A stretch of 50,421 bases of DNA. Source: CAYRTD01 sp964426915. Lineage in GTDB: Bacteria; Bacteroidota; Bacteroidia; Bacteroidales; GCA-2748055. Below, piece after piece: positions 1 to 8,516 of the stretch. A program made the position numbers and the translations under genes. Each line of letters begins with the position of its first letter. Positions within the stretch are counted from its first letter, which is position 1. Where the stretch lies: positions 1 through 50,421 of the forward strand of contig CAYRTD010000012.1 in NCBI GenBank assembly GCA_964426915.1. The letters are read 5' to 3'. The notes below the pieces were generated by a model, which saw only the letters and a list, made by a program, of their open reading frames with translations, was not told where the DNA came from and made no database searches.

Positions 1-288
1 CCTAGCGCCTCCCTTCGGCCGCCGAAAGCTTGCCTGAAGGCGCAGCGCAGAGTAGCTTCAGCGCTCGCGGAAAGCTTCATACGATTGCGGTCACGCCTGT
101 CCACGGTAATCCGGGAAATACCGCTTAAATATATTACAGAATGAGTAACCGAGTGTTAACGAGCTTCCCGGTAATCCGGGAAATACCTCTTAAGACTAAG
201 AGATCCCTTTGCTATCGCCTGGGATCAGTTCGGCTAAATGATTTTAAAAACCAAAATCATAGTCTCACTGACATTATGGACAGACATA
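1..288. repeat. Mosaic intergenic repeat, copy A (left end outside the window)
   Basis: Non-coding, relatively GC-rich block that shares two long segments with copy B at 16236-16526: a stretch containing CTTCAGCGCTCGCGGAAAGC plus the following GCGGTCACGCCTG and CCGCTTAAAT words, and a right end that reads GGGATCAGTTCGGCTAAATG, then a short inverted repeat, then AGTCTCACTGACATTATGG and ACAGACAT. The right end is shared with the copies at 16.5, 35.2 and 43.4 kb. It stops about 15 bases before the start of the sigma-factor gene. No coding frame is convincing here. Confidence 0.8.
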
Positions 289-303
289 TAATATCTTCGG
301 GAA

Positions 304-885
304 TTGCTTAAAGATCCTACAAAAAATAAAGAACAGGAATTACTGGAAAAATTCAGTGAAAGCAGGGATCCTATGTACCTTGGCGAAATTTTTTCGGCAT
401 ACATGCATCTGGTTTATGGTGTTTGCCTGAAGTATTTCAAGGAAAGAGAAAGATCAATGGATGCTGTGATGCAAATATTTGAAAAGCTGCTGTCTGAAGT
501 TCCAAAACAAGATATTCAGAATTTTAAGGGCTGGCTTTATGTTGTTACCAGGAATTTTTGCCTTATGGAATTGCGTTCTTCTAAATCAAAAACTGTAAAA
601 GAAAAAAGATATATCGAAGAAGAGAAAATTTTTATGGAATCAGAAGAAATCATGCATCCTGTTGATGAAGATGGCCCGGATCTTAATATCGCGCTACGGG
701 AATGTATTGAATCCTTGAAAAATGAACAGAAAGAATGTATCCGTTTGTTTTATTATAATGATAAATGCTATGAGGAAATATCCCGGATACTGAATACCGA
801 AGAGAAAAAAGTAAAGAGTCATTTGCAAAACGGGAAGAGAAACCTGAAAATTTGTCTGGAGAATAAAAATGTCAAAAAAAAATAA
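304..885 (+). CDS. ECF-type RNA polymerase sigma factor
   Basis: Small sigma-70 family protein (193 aa). Residues about 30-65 form region 2 (HLVYGVCLKYF and the following helix), and residues about 130-185 form region 4, the -35-binding helix-turn-helix (ECIESLKNEQKECIRLFYY, then YEEISRILNTEEKKVKSHL). The only start that keeps the whole family N-terminus is TTG at 304, because an in-frame TAA lies at 289-291; the next ATG is at 373 and would remove the first helix of region 2. It overlaps the next gene by 17 bases, so the two are co-translated. Such pairs usually act as a cytoplasmic sigma factor and its membrane-bound regulator. The repeat immediately upstream may have replaced the original 5' region. 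The fold assignment is safe; the regulon is unknown. Confidence 0.88.
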   Translation: MLKDPTKNKEQELLEKFSESRDPMYLGEIFSAYMHLVYGVCLKYFKERERSMDAVMQIFEKLLSEVPKQDIQNFKGWLYVVTRNFCLMELRSSKSKTVKEKRYIEEEKIFMESEEIMHPVDEDGPDLNIALRECIESLKNEQKECIRLFYYNDKCYEEISRILNTEEKKVKSHLQNGKRNLKICLENKNVKKK

Positions 886-2230
886 TTATAGAACTAAGCT
901 TGCACAAACCTTAGCTTACCTGCATAATCTTCTATCCGGCAAGGAAAGAAACCGACTGGAAAGAACATTGCAGAAGGATCCTTTCGAGGAAGAAGCAATG
1001 GAGGGCTTTCAATCAATAGATCCGGATGAGATTGAAAAAGACCTGTTGGATCTGAATGTTCTACTGAATAAGAGGATTGAAAGAAAAAACCGCATGCTCT
1101 TCTTCCGGATTGCTGCTTCTGTTGCTATAATCATTACAGTTTCGGTCTTGTATTTTACCTTGTTTGAAAAAGAGATTGGTGATATGCCGGGAAATCATCC
1201 CTTAACGGAAAGAACTGGAGAAAAGAAGGACGAAGCTGAGCCACTTTCTGGAATAACCGATTCATTTCCGGCAACAAAATCTGTTGAGGCTGAAAATAAG
1301 AAAATGGAATCAAAAATTCCTATTGAGGAAATAATCCCTTCCCGGCAAACAAAAAAAGATGAAGTGGTTAAGAGGCCTGAACTTGATATTGAAGAGATCC
1401 GGGAAGATAGATTGATTGTCGAGGCTGAAAAAGTGCCACCGGAACTTTCAGAAAAGGAAATAATGGCAGACACCGATCTGGATAGCCAGGAAAACCTCAG
1501 GGTCACCGAAAAAACGGAAATCACTGCCGAAAGTGAAATTGCGAAACCGTTCCGGTCTCCTACGGTCTCAGTGAAGAAAAGCAGGCAATCAGGATCCGGA
1601 GTCATTGAAGGGAAAGTTATCTATGCAAAAGACAGTATGCCCGTTCCCGGTGCTACTATAGTGATCCGTGGTTCAACGACCGGAACAATGACCGACAGCC
1701 AGGGACGTTTTAAGCTGTCTGTGGAAAATGGAGAACCTTATGAACTTATCGCAAGTTATATAGGAATGGAAAATGAAGAAGTACAGTCAGATGATAAGGA
1801 AAATTTCACAATAGTTATGGAGCCATCCTACACAAATCTTGATGAAGTGGTTGTAATGGCTTATGGCAACCAGGAAAAACAAGATCTAAGCGATTCAGTT
1901 TCCGGGGAGGAACTTCTCAATAATAAACTTAGAAATACATACCGGGGGGCATATCCTGAAGGTGGGAATCTGAAATTTAAAAACTATATTAAAGAAAATC
2001 TGGTGTTCCCCGATACCAGTATCGAAACAGCCATCGTAATATTAAACTTTTTTGTTTCCCCCGATGGCCGGCCTTTCGCTATTGAAGTGGTCCAAAGCCC
2101 GGGAAGAATATTTTCTGAAGAGGCAGTTCGTCTCCTGGAAGAGGGACCGAAATGGTTACCCGCTCAAAAAGATGGCGAATATATTGAAAACCAAAACCGG
2201 ATCAGGATCATTTTCAGTAAATCAGAGTAA
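869..2230 (+). CDS. Membrane protein with anti-sigma-like N-terminus, carboxypeptidase-like domain and TonB C-terminus
   Basis: 453 aa. Residues 1-75 are cytoplasmic and carry the LSGKERNRLE...DPFEEEAMEG pattern found at the N-terminus of many Bacteroidota anti-sigma-like proteins. One membrane helix lies at about 76-99. Residues 100-240 are a Glu/Lys-rich, probably extended periplasmic linker. Residues 245-318 are a CarboxypepD_reg-like beta domain (GATIVIRGSTTGTMTD...GRF), directly followed by LDEVVVMAYG, the motif that follows the same domain in SusC-type outer-membrane receptors. Residues 360-452 match a TonB C-terminal domain (GGNLKFKNYIKENLVFP...SPDGRPF). It is translationally coupled to the sigma gene. 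Inference: it may hold the sigma factor and receive or transmit a signal at a TonB-dependent receptor. No experimental role is known to me. Confidence 0.82.
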   Translation: MSKKNNYRTKLAQTLAYLHNLLSGKERNRLERTLQKDPFEEEAMEGFQSIDPDEIEKDLLDLNVLLNKRIERKNRMLFFRIAASVAIIITVSVLYFTLFEKEIGDMPGNHPLTERTGEKKDEAEPLSGITDSFPATKSVEAENKKMESKIPIEEIIPSRQTKKDEVVKRPELDIEEIREDRLIVEAEKVPPELSEKEIMADTDLDSQENLRVTEKTEITAESEIAKPFRSPTVSVKKSRQSGSGVIEGKVIYAKDSMPVPGATIVIRGSTTGTMTDSQGRFKLSVENGEPYELIASYIGMENEEVQSDDKENFTIVMEPSYTNLDEVVVMAYGNQEKQDLSDSVSGEELLNNKLRNTYRGAYPEGGNLKFKNYIKENLVFPDTSIETAIVILNFFVSPDGRPFAIEVVQSPGRIFSEEAVRLLEEGPKWLPAQKDGEYIENQNRIRIIFSKSE

Positions 2231-2243
2231 CGAATCTAAAATA

Positions 2244-2293
2244 GAGCCTGTCAATAGAGTAGGGTTGAGTCCGTCTTACATGAAACTCTTTTA
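2244..2293. repeat. Repeat left-end fragment, copy G
   Basis: Begins 14 bases after the preceding stop codon. It reads CCTGTCAATAGAGTAGGG and continues through GTCTTACATGAAACTCTTTT. The copy at 30808-30870 has the same order of words (CTGTCAATAAAGTCGGG...GTCTTACATGTAACTCTTTA), and its first 13 bases are also the left end of the copies at 20143 and 35133. Confidence 0.75.
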
Positions 2294-2765
2294 GGGAACC
2301 TTCAGTTTTGGAGTCGCTTCGCTCGCAAGAGAGCATAGGTGGAATATATTACACAGAGTTCCGGAAAATCACAGAGAACCGGAGAGGAATATGAATAGAA
2401 AGACATTTTGGAGTCCCTACGCTCGGGGCAAACCTCATAGATTATATTTTATTTGTCTTCGACAAAAAAATATAGGGCTATGTTTTTTTAAAGGCTTGAT
2501 AGCATACTTGCTACAATCTGGAGACACTTTCAATTTGTAAGTAAACCAAAACTAAAAAGCCGGAAAAAGCAGAGTTTACTGGTGTAATGAACATTTTACC
2601 GGCAAGTACAGCTAATTTAGAATCATTCCATAATTCCCGTGTTTCCTTGACAGGTATATCACATAGCCTATTATCAATATGTACTCTCTCACGAATCGAG
2701 GGAAAAATTATGCAATAAATCCGGAGATTCCGTAATTTACAACTTTAATATAAACGCAAAGGACT
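2294..2765. other. Gene-free stretch with degenerate repeats and a hairpin
   Basis: No supported gene. It contains two related words, TTTTGGAGTCGCTTCGCTCG near 2306 and TTTTGGAGTCCCTACGCTCG near 2407, and an imperfect tandem pair ACAGAGTTCCGGA / ACAGAGAACCGGA near 2353-2385. A tight hairpin lies at about 2444-2474 (TTTGTC-TTC-GACAAA with AT-rich flanking arms). A 75-codon frame without a good start runs on the minus strand from about 2743 to 2503 and was not accepted. The last 60 bases must hold the promoter of the aldo/keto reductase gene, but I see no clear TAnnTTTG box. Confidence 0.6.
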
Positions 2766-3980
2766 ATGAATGATCAGAATTACAATCGCAGAAAATTTTT
2801 GAAAGCGTCCCTGATGGGTTCCGCCGCAGCCGTAATCGGCAAAAATGCATTTGCTTCGGAACATGGGAATAAGAAATATAATAAAAACTCGGATAAAATA
2901 ATTACCCGGAAACTCGGAAATACTGGAATCGAACTTCCTATAGTGAGTATGGGAGTTATGCGTGCCGATAATCCCGCTCTGGTGAAAGCTGCTCTGAAAA
3001 AAGGAATTGTTCATCTTGATACTGCTCATGTATATCAGGGGGGAAGAAATGAAGAAATGTTGGGAAAATTGTTAAAGGATTATCCCAGAGATTCATATAT
3101 TATATCAACTAAAGTAAAAGTTGATGGATTTGATAAAGAAACAGGGCAGTTTAAGCCTGAAACCAATCCGGAGGAAGTTACGGAGCAACTGAACATCAGC
3201 CTTGAACGATTGGGCATAGATTATGTGGATATTTTATACCTTCATGCTATTCAAACCTATGATTCGGCACTGTATGAACCAATTCTGAAGAATCTTAAAA
3301 AGGCCAAAAAATCCGGGAAAGCCCGTTTTCTTGGTGTTTCCACTCACAGGAATATGCCGGAGGTTATTGATGCCGTTATCGATAGCAAGGTCTATGATAT
3401 CGTTCTGACTAGTTATAATTTTCAGATGAAAGATTCTGAGGAAATGGAAACTGCTTTGAAAAGAGCTGACGATGCCGGCATAGGGATTGTAGGTATGAAA
3501 ACCATGGCGGGAGGATTTCTTGACAAGGAAAGGACTAAAAAAATTAACGCAAAAGCAGCTTTAAAGTGGGCCCTGTTGAATGAAAGAATTCATACCACTA
3601 TTCCCGGCTACACCAGTTTTGCTGAAATGGAGGAATCTTTTTCGGTAATGGAAGATCTGCAAATGACTCCACAGGAAAGGCAGGATCTTCTTCTGGATGA
3701 TGTCTCAGCCAGTTTATTCTGCCAGGGATGTGAATCCTGCGTTAATACCTGCAGACATGGACTTAATATTCCTGATTACATGAGGGCATATATGTATACT
3801 TATGGCTATCATGAATATGAAAAGGCCCGGGGAGTTCTTGTCGCACAAACAGGAAATGAGCCTTCTATATGCAGTTCATGCGATGAATGTTCGGCAGTTT
3901 GCAGTAAAGGTTTTGATATTGCAGGAAGAATTAAAGATATCAGCCGGCTCAGGGATGTGCCTGCAGAATTTTTTAGTTAA
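2766..3980 (+). CDS. Tat-exported aldo/keto reductase with two four-Cys (4Fe-4S-type) motifs
   Basis: 404 aa. The N-terminus carries a twin-arginine signal (NRRKFLKASL at 7-16, then a hydrophobic Ala-rich segment to about 30), so the protein is probably exported folded with cofactors. Residues 46-310 are an aldo/keto reductase barrel: D85 and Y90 in LDTAHVY, K116 in STKVK and H160 in LYLH form the expected catalytic tetrad. The C-terminus adds Cys 319-322-325-329 (CQGCESCVNTC) and Cys 369-372-375-379 (CSSCDECSAVC), the spacing of two cubane iron-sulfur clusters. Such reductases occur in many anaerobes, often without a known substrate. The ATG at 2766 is the only start that keeps the Tat signal. 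It appears monocistronic. Confidence 0.88.
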   Translation: MNDQNYNRRKFLKASLMGSAAAVIGKNAFASEHGNKKYNKNSDKIITRKLGNTGIELPIVSMGVMRADNPALVKAALKKGIVHLDTAHVYQGGRNEEMLGKLLKDYPRDSYIISTKVKVDGFDKETGQFKPETNPEEVTEQLNISLERLGIDYVDILYLHAIQTYDSALYEPILKNLKKAKKSGKARFLGVSTHRNMPEVIDAVIDSKVYDIVLTSYNFQMKDSEEMETALKRADDAGIGIVGMKTMAGGFLDKERTKKINAKAALKWALLNERIHTTIPGYTSFAEMEESFSVMEDLQMTPQERQDLLLDDVSASLFCQGCESCVNTCRHGLNIPDYMRAYMYTYGYHEYEKARGVLVAQTGNEPSICSSCDECSAVCSKGFDIAGRIKDISRLRDVPAEFFS

Positions 3981-4256
3981 AAAATGGAAACAAAAACCTG
4001 ACGAATTCCTCACGAGCGATAGTCGAAGGATCTCATGGGTTTTATTGACTTCGTCTACCGCGTTCACGGATAGTTATAGTGGTTGCGCAGCTCATTCATT
4101 CGGTTCTGCGATACGCTCCGTGAAAATGTTAGATTACACAAGGAAGACCCGTTTAGGTTCTGGGCAGGCTTTAATCTTGAACATTAGACTCGTTAAGCTC
4201 ACCGACAATTGACGATTCAGTTATGCAACAAACGTTAAATAAAATATTAATTCATC
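3981..4256. other. Non-coding spacer with inverted-repeat words
   Basis: No gene supported. It is richer in G+C than its surroundings and contains the inverted pair TTCACGGA (near 4065) and TCCGTGAA (near 4118), which would fold into a long-loop hairpin after the reductase gene. It lacks the GTCTGTC ends of the main repeat family, so membership is uncertain. A possible promoter for the next gene is hidden in the AT-rich last 50 bases. Confidence 0.4.
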
Positions 4257-5102
4257 ATGAAAAAAATAATTAGCATTGTGATTTTTATCGTTTTTGGTCT
4301 GTATGTAAATATCAGAGCCGGAGAAAAAATAGACTTTCCGGAATATCCGGGATGGGATCTCTCAACTGATTTTCCGGTATACTCACCCGATAATTTATGG
4401 GATTATATAAACGGCGCAGCTGATGGTTACCTTAGTTATGCTTTTAAAAACTTAATAATGGCCGAATATAGCAAAGGAAAATACAACATTAAGGTTGAGG
4501 TGTATAATCACAAAGATGATAAAAATGCTTTTGGGATATATACTTCGGAACGTTCACCCGATTATAATTTCCTGGATATCGGGGCCGAAGGATATCAGCA
4601 GGGGAGCATACTAAATTTTCTTGCCGGAGATAAGTATATTAAGATTCATGCCGACTCGGATAAAAAATCCGTTATTAAAGCCATGATAGGAATTGCGAAG
4701 GATCTGTCAGAAAACCTTTCACATAACGGCGATTTCCCTAAAATGCTGGAGCATTTCCCTCAAAAAAACAAAATACCTTATCGCCAGAAGTTTATCGCAC
4801 AAAATTTTCTTGGCCACGGGTTTTTTAATGATGTCTTCACGGTCGATTATGAAGTCAACGGAGAGAAATTCACCTTGTTTCTAACTGAAAAATCCAGTCC
4901 TGAAAAATGCAAATTGGTTATTGAAAACTATTTCGAATTTACCGGCCAGGATATCGCAAATATCAATCAGGGCCGGTATTTAATTAATGACCAGTATAAT
5001 GGGGATATTCATCTGGTTTGGGATGATAACATAATTTACGGTATATATGATTGTGAGGATAAGGAGCTGATCAATGAGTATTTGAATCTTTTTTCTTATT
5101 AA
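4257..5102 (+). CDS. Exported protein of unknown function (resembles DUF6599)
   Basis: 281 aa with a Sec-type signal peptide (MKKIISIVIFIVFGLYV, cleaved near residue 21) and otherwise soluble, so probably periplasmic. The segment LWDYINGAADGYLSYAF followed by an EYSKGKYNIKVEVYNHKD region resembles the DUF6599 family as I remember it; this should be confirmed by a profile search. There are no catalytic motifs or Cys clusters I recognise. Its stop codon overlaps that of the convergent proA gene: the TAA at 5100-5102 shares bases with the proA stop on the other strand. No function is proposed. Confidence 0.7.
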   Translation: MKKIISIVIFIVFGLYVNIRAGEKIDFPEYPGWDLSTDFPVYSPDNLWDYINGAADGYLSYAFKNLIMAEYSKGKYNIKVEVYNHKDDKNAFGIYTSERSPDYNFLDIGAEGYQQGSILNFLAGDKYIKIHADSDKKSVIKAMIGIAKDLSENLSHNGDFPKMLEHFPQKNKIPYRQKFIAQNFLGHGFFNDVFTVDYEVNGEKFTLFLTEKSSPEKCKLVIENYFEFTGQDIANINQGRYLINDQYNGDIHLVWDDNIIYGIYDCEDKELINEYLNLFSY

Positions 5103-6343
5103 CGGACCTGTCCATCTCCATAAATAATATATTTAGTGGTGGTTAGTTCCTTTAGTCCCATGGGCCCCCTTGCATGTAATTTCTGTGTGCTGATCCCGAT
5201 CTCCGCCCCAAATCCAAACTCAAAACCATCGGTGAAACGGGTGGAGGCATTTACATATACAGCCGCAGCATCAACTTCTTCGAGGAATTTTTGTGCATGA
5301 CTGTAATTTTCAGTAATGATCGACTCGCTATGTCTTGTTCCGTATGTGTTTATGTGATTGATGGCTTCCTCCACGCTATCTACTGTTTTTGCCGAAATGA
5401 TATAGTCAAGATATTCTTTTCCCCAGTCTTCTTCATTGGCCTTGATGGCATAATCAATCAGTTTACAGACTCTTTCATCCCCCCTTATCTCCACATTTTG
5501 CGATCTTAGCTTATCACAGATAGCCGGTATAACCTGTGCCGCAACTTCTGAATGGATAACCAGACTTTCGGCCGCGTTACATACCCCCGGGCGATTGGTT
5601 TTGGAATTAAATACTATGTCGACCGCCTTTTTGGGATCGGCCCAGACATCTACGTAAACATGACAATTACCCACTCCAGTTTCAATAACCGGAACAGTGC
5701 TGTTCATTACAACTGTTTTAATGAGACCTGCTCCACCACGAGGTATAAGCAGATCCAGATATTCATTCAGTTTCATTAGGGCAACCGCACTTTCTCTGGA
5801 GGTATCCTGTACAAGTTGGACGGCATTTTCAGGTAATCCGGATTCGTTCAGTGATTTTCGTAAGATACCGGTAAGTACATTGTTGGAATGAAAAGCTTCT
5901 TTACCTCCACGAAGGATTACTGAGTTCCCTGTTTTGATGCAAAGCCCGAATACATCTACCGTTACGTTCGGTCTTGCCTCGTAAATCATTCCGATCACTC
6001 CGATAGGAACTCTTTTTTTCCCTATCATTAGTCCGTTCGGTCTTTTATTCATAGACAAAACTTCACCAACCGGATCTTCCAGCTGAATTAATTTCAGTAG
6101 TCCTTCAGCTATACCTTCTATCCTATCTCTTGAGAGGCTCAGCCTGTCAATAATAGCTCCTTTTAAACCATTTTTTTTGGCATTTTCAAGATCCTTTTCA
6201 TTTTCTTTCAAAATGAAAGCTGTGCTGCCGACAAGATTTTCTGCTGCAATTCTTAGAGCAAGATTCTTTTGTGGACTTAAAGCCCTTTGTAATGCCGCTG
6301 AAGCTTTCTTCGCCAGTTTTCCTTTGTCAATTAGTTCCTGCAT
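5099..6343 (-). CDS. proA: Gamma-glutamyl phosphate reductase
   Basis: 414 aa, normal length for ProA. It reduces glutamyl 5-phosphate to glutamate semialdehyde with NADPH, the second step of proline synthesis. The catalytic Cys is C255 in NRPGVCNAAES; the RVPIGVIGMIYEARPNVTVD segment (111-130) is a family signature. It is the last gene of the argR-led operon and starts 11 bases after proB. It converges with the exported-protein gene, with a 4-base overlap at the stop codons, so there is no room for an intergenic terminator between the two coding regions. Confidence 0.96.
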   Translation of the reverse strand: MQELIDKGKLAKKASAALQRALSPQKNLALRIAAENLVGSTAFILKENEKDLENAKKNGLKGAIIDRLSLSRDRIEGIAEGLLKLIQLEDPVGEVLSMNKRPNGLMIGKKRVPIGVIGMIYEARPNVTVDVFGLCIKTGNSVILRGGKEAFHSNNVLTGILRKSLNESGLPENAVQLVQDTSRESAVALMKLNEYLDLLIPRGGAGLIKTVVMNSTVPVIETGVGNCHVYVDVWADPKKAVDIVFNSKTNRPGVCNAAESLVIHSEVAAQVIPAICDKLRSQNVEIRGDERVCKLIDYAIKANEEDWGKEYLDYIISAKTVDSVEEAINHINTYGTRHSESIITENYSHAQKFLEEVDAAAVYVNASTRFTDGFEFGFGAEIGISTQKLHARGPMGLKELTTTKYIIYGDGQVR

Positions 6344-6354
6344 GTTTATTGATT

Positions 6355-7167
6355 TTAAATTTTTTCTGCTGTTTTGTGGGAAACAAAAATGGTACCGACC
6401 TCTCTTCCTTCCAGGATATCAAATATTACAAGCGGATCAGATCCGTTGGTGATTATCATGTCAATATTTTCGCTTGCACAAAGTCGGGCGGCAGCTATTT
6501 TACTGACCATTCCACCGGTCCCGAAGCCTGAATTGTGTGTAAAAGCATAACGCTCAATGTCTTCCTCGAAATCCACTACTTTAGAGATCAGTTCTGCGCT
6601 ACTATTGGAGGAGGGGTCGTCCGTAAACATGCCGTCTATATCACTAAGGATAATGAGAAGATCTGCTTCTATGAGAGTTGCAACAATCGCCGAAAGGCGG
6701 TCATTATCACCAAATTCAATCTCATCTGTACTCACTGTATCATTTTCATTGATAACAGGGATTATACCCATCTTCAGAAGCTCTGCAAGTGTGTTTTTAG
6801 CGTTTTGTCTTCTGAGGGGATTTTCAAGACCATCTTTTGTAAGAAGCACCTGGGCCACAGTTTTATTATATTCTTCAAAGAATTTATCATAAATTTTAAT
6901 GAGCTCTGCCTGTCCGATAGCCGCCAGTGCCTGCTTTTTAATCTTATCATCGGGCCTTTTGTCAAAACCCATTTTTCCCGCACCTGTGGCTATAGCTCCC
7001 GAAGAAACGAGCACCACATCTTTGTTGGAATTATTCAGATCGGTTATTACCCTTGCAAGTTTTTCTATTCTCAGTAAATTGAGCTGCCCCCCTGCATGTG
7101 TCAGAGAACTCGATCCTATTTTGATCACAATCTTTTTTTTATCCTTAAGTCTTTCCCTGTGTGTCAT
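6355..7167 (-). CDS. proB: Glutamate 5-kinase without PUA domain
   Basis: 270 aa. An amino-acid kinase that phosphorylates glutamate in the first step of proline synthesis. The N-terminal KIVIKIGSSSLTHAGG and the ILSDIDGMFTDDP segment are typical of the family. The protein ends after the kinase domain, so the C-terminal PUA domain of the 367-residue E. coli enzyme is absent. Its ATG overlaps the argH stop in an ATGA arrangement at 7164-7167, indicating translational coupling. Proline feedback acts on the kinase domain in characterised enzymes, so regulation may be retained. Confidence 0.95.
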   Translation of the reverse strand: MTHRERLKDKKKIVIKIGSSSLTHAGGQLNLLRIEKLARVITDLNNSNKDVVLVSSGAIATGAGKMGFDKRPDDKIKKQALAAIGQAELIKIYDKFFEEYNKTVAQVLLTKDGLENPLRRQNAKNTLAELLKMGIIPVINENDTVSTDEIEFGDNDRLSAIVATLIEADLLIILSDIDGMFTDDPSSNSSAELISKVVDFEEDIERYAFTHNSGFGTGGMVSKIAAARLCASENIDMIITNGSDPLVIFDILEGREVGTIFVSHKTAEKI

Positions 7168-8516
7168 TCTCCCTGATTCTTAATTTTTGCCATAAATATC
7201 TGATGAAAGCCCTTGAATTTTTCAATTCTCATCTGATCATAAATTTTATTCAACTTATCAGATATTCTATCTGTTGATAGGTTTCCGATACTACCTGTAT
7301 GGGTATGTTCCGAATCTGTTACCGGAAGAAAAGTTTTATTTTTTATTTCGCCGGCTACTTCACGATAGGCATCGCGGAATGAAGTTCCTTTCATCACTTT
7401 TTTATTAATTGCATCAACACTTCCAAGGTATTTATATATTTCCTTTTCGGTCACATTTTCTTTAAGTCTGATCTCCGGAACTATGTAGCTCATTACCTCC
7501 AGACAGTCTTTCAGTTCGAAAATGGCTGGAAAGGAGACTTCTTTCAGAAGCTGATAGTCTCTGTGATAACCGGAAGTCAGATTGTTGATGAGACTATGAA
7601 CTTCGAACTCCTTCGACTGTATTCTGTTCGCCTTAGCCCTGATTATTTCAAGAACATCCGGATTCTTCTTGTGAGGCATAATAGAGGAACCTGTTGTGAG
7701 TTCATCACGCAGATAGATCAAATCAAAATTCTGATTAATGAACAATACCATATCCATCGACATTCTGGATAGGGTGCCTGCGATAGCGGAGATCCCTGAC
7801 AAAAGCATTTTTTCCGTTTTGCCGCGGGAAAGCTGAGCATTTATGGAATTAATGTGCAGATCATCAAACTCAAGTAATTTTGATGTATAATCCCGGTCAA
7901 TGGGGAATGAAGAGCCATATCCGGCAGCTGAACCCAAAGGATTGAGATTCACATAGTCGAGTACCCCTTTAAGAAAAAACAGATCCTCAGTTAAGGCTTC
8001 TGCCCAGGCAGAAAACCACAGACCGAAGGAAGAAAACATAGCTGCCTGCATATGGGTATAACCGGGAATTAACTGTGAACCCGATTGCTCTGCTTTATGG
8101 ATAAGGGTTAATGCCAGTTCTCTAACCATGGAACTGATGTCAACGATCTCATCCCTGTAGAAAAGTTTCAGGGCAACCAGTACCTGATCATTCCTTGATC
8201 GTGCAGTATGCACCCTTTTTCCTGTTTCCCCTAGTTTTTCCACCAGGGTTTTCTCAAGCTGGGAGTGGATATCTTCAACGCCTTTATCAATAAAAAACTT
8301 TCCGCTTTCTACTTCCTGATATATAGCAGCCAATACCTTTTCTATATCACTGGCTTCATCATTTTTAATCAGGCCAACCCTGGCCAGCATTTTCACATGG
8401 GCAATGGAGGCAACAATATCCGGTCCTGCTAAATGCATATCGAGCTCCCTGTCTTTTCCTACCGTAAAATCAAGTATCCTTTGATCCGTTTTTATTCCTT
8501 TTTCCCAAAGTTTCAT
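7164..8516 (-). CDS. argH: Argininosuccinate lyase
   Basis: 450 aa. Cleaves argininosuccinate to arginine and fumarate. The fumarase/aspartase superfamily signature GSSIMPHKKNP lies at 276-286, with the catalytic Ser in it, and TARSRNDQV at 104-112 is a second conserved block. It is coupled to argE upstream by a one-base overlap (TAATG around 8516) and to proB downstream by a four-base overlap. Member of the argR-led arginine/proline operon. Confidence 0.96.
   Translation of the reverse strand: MKLWEKGIKTDQRILDFTVGKDRELDMHLAGPDIVASIAHVKMLARVGLIKNDEASDIEKVLAAIYQEVESGKFFIDKGVEDIHSQLEKTLVEKLGETGKRVHTARSRNDQVLVALKLFYRDEIVDISSMVRELALTLIHKAEQSGSQLIPGYTHMQAAMFSSFGLWFSAWAEALTEDLFFLKGVLDYVNLNPLGSAAGYGSSFPIDRDYTSKLLEFDDLHINSINAQLSRGKTEKMLLSGISAIAGTLSRMSMDMVLFINQNFDLIYLRDELTTGSSIMPHKKNPDVLEIIRAKANRIQSKEFEVHSLINNLTSGYHRDYQLLKEVSFPAIFELKDCLEVMSYIVPEIRLKENVTEKEIYKYLGSVDAINKKVMKGTSFRDAYREVAGEIKNKTFLPVTDSEHTHTGSIGNLSTDRISDKLNKIYDQMRIEKFKGFHQIFMAKIKNQGE

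Noticed and set aside
1195..1605. Long minus-strand frame (136 codons) inside the TonB-like gene
   Set aside because: It is the complement of the low-complexity Glu/Lys-rich linker, gives a Ser-rich peptide, and overlaps a well-supported gene.
2503..2743. Minus-strand frame of about 75 codons without stops in the gap before the aldo/keto reductase gene
   Set aside because: It has no suitable start codon, no recognisable motif, and a frame of this length is expected by chance in AT-rich DNA.
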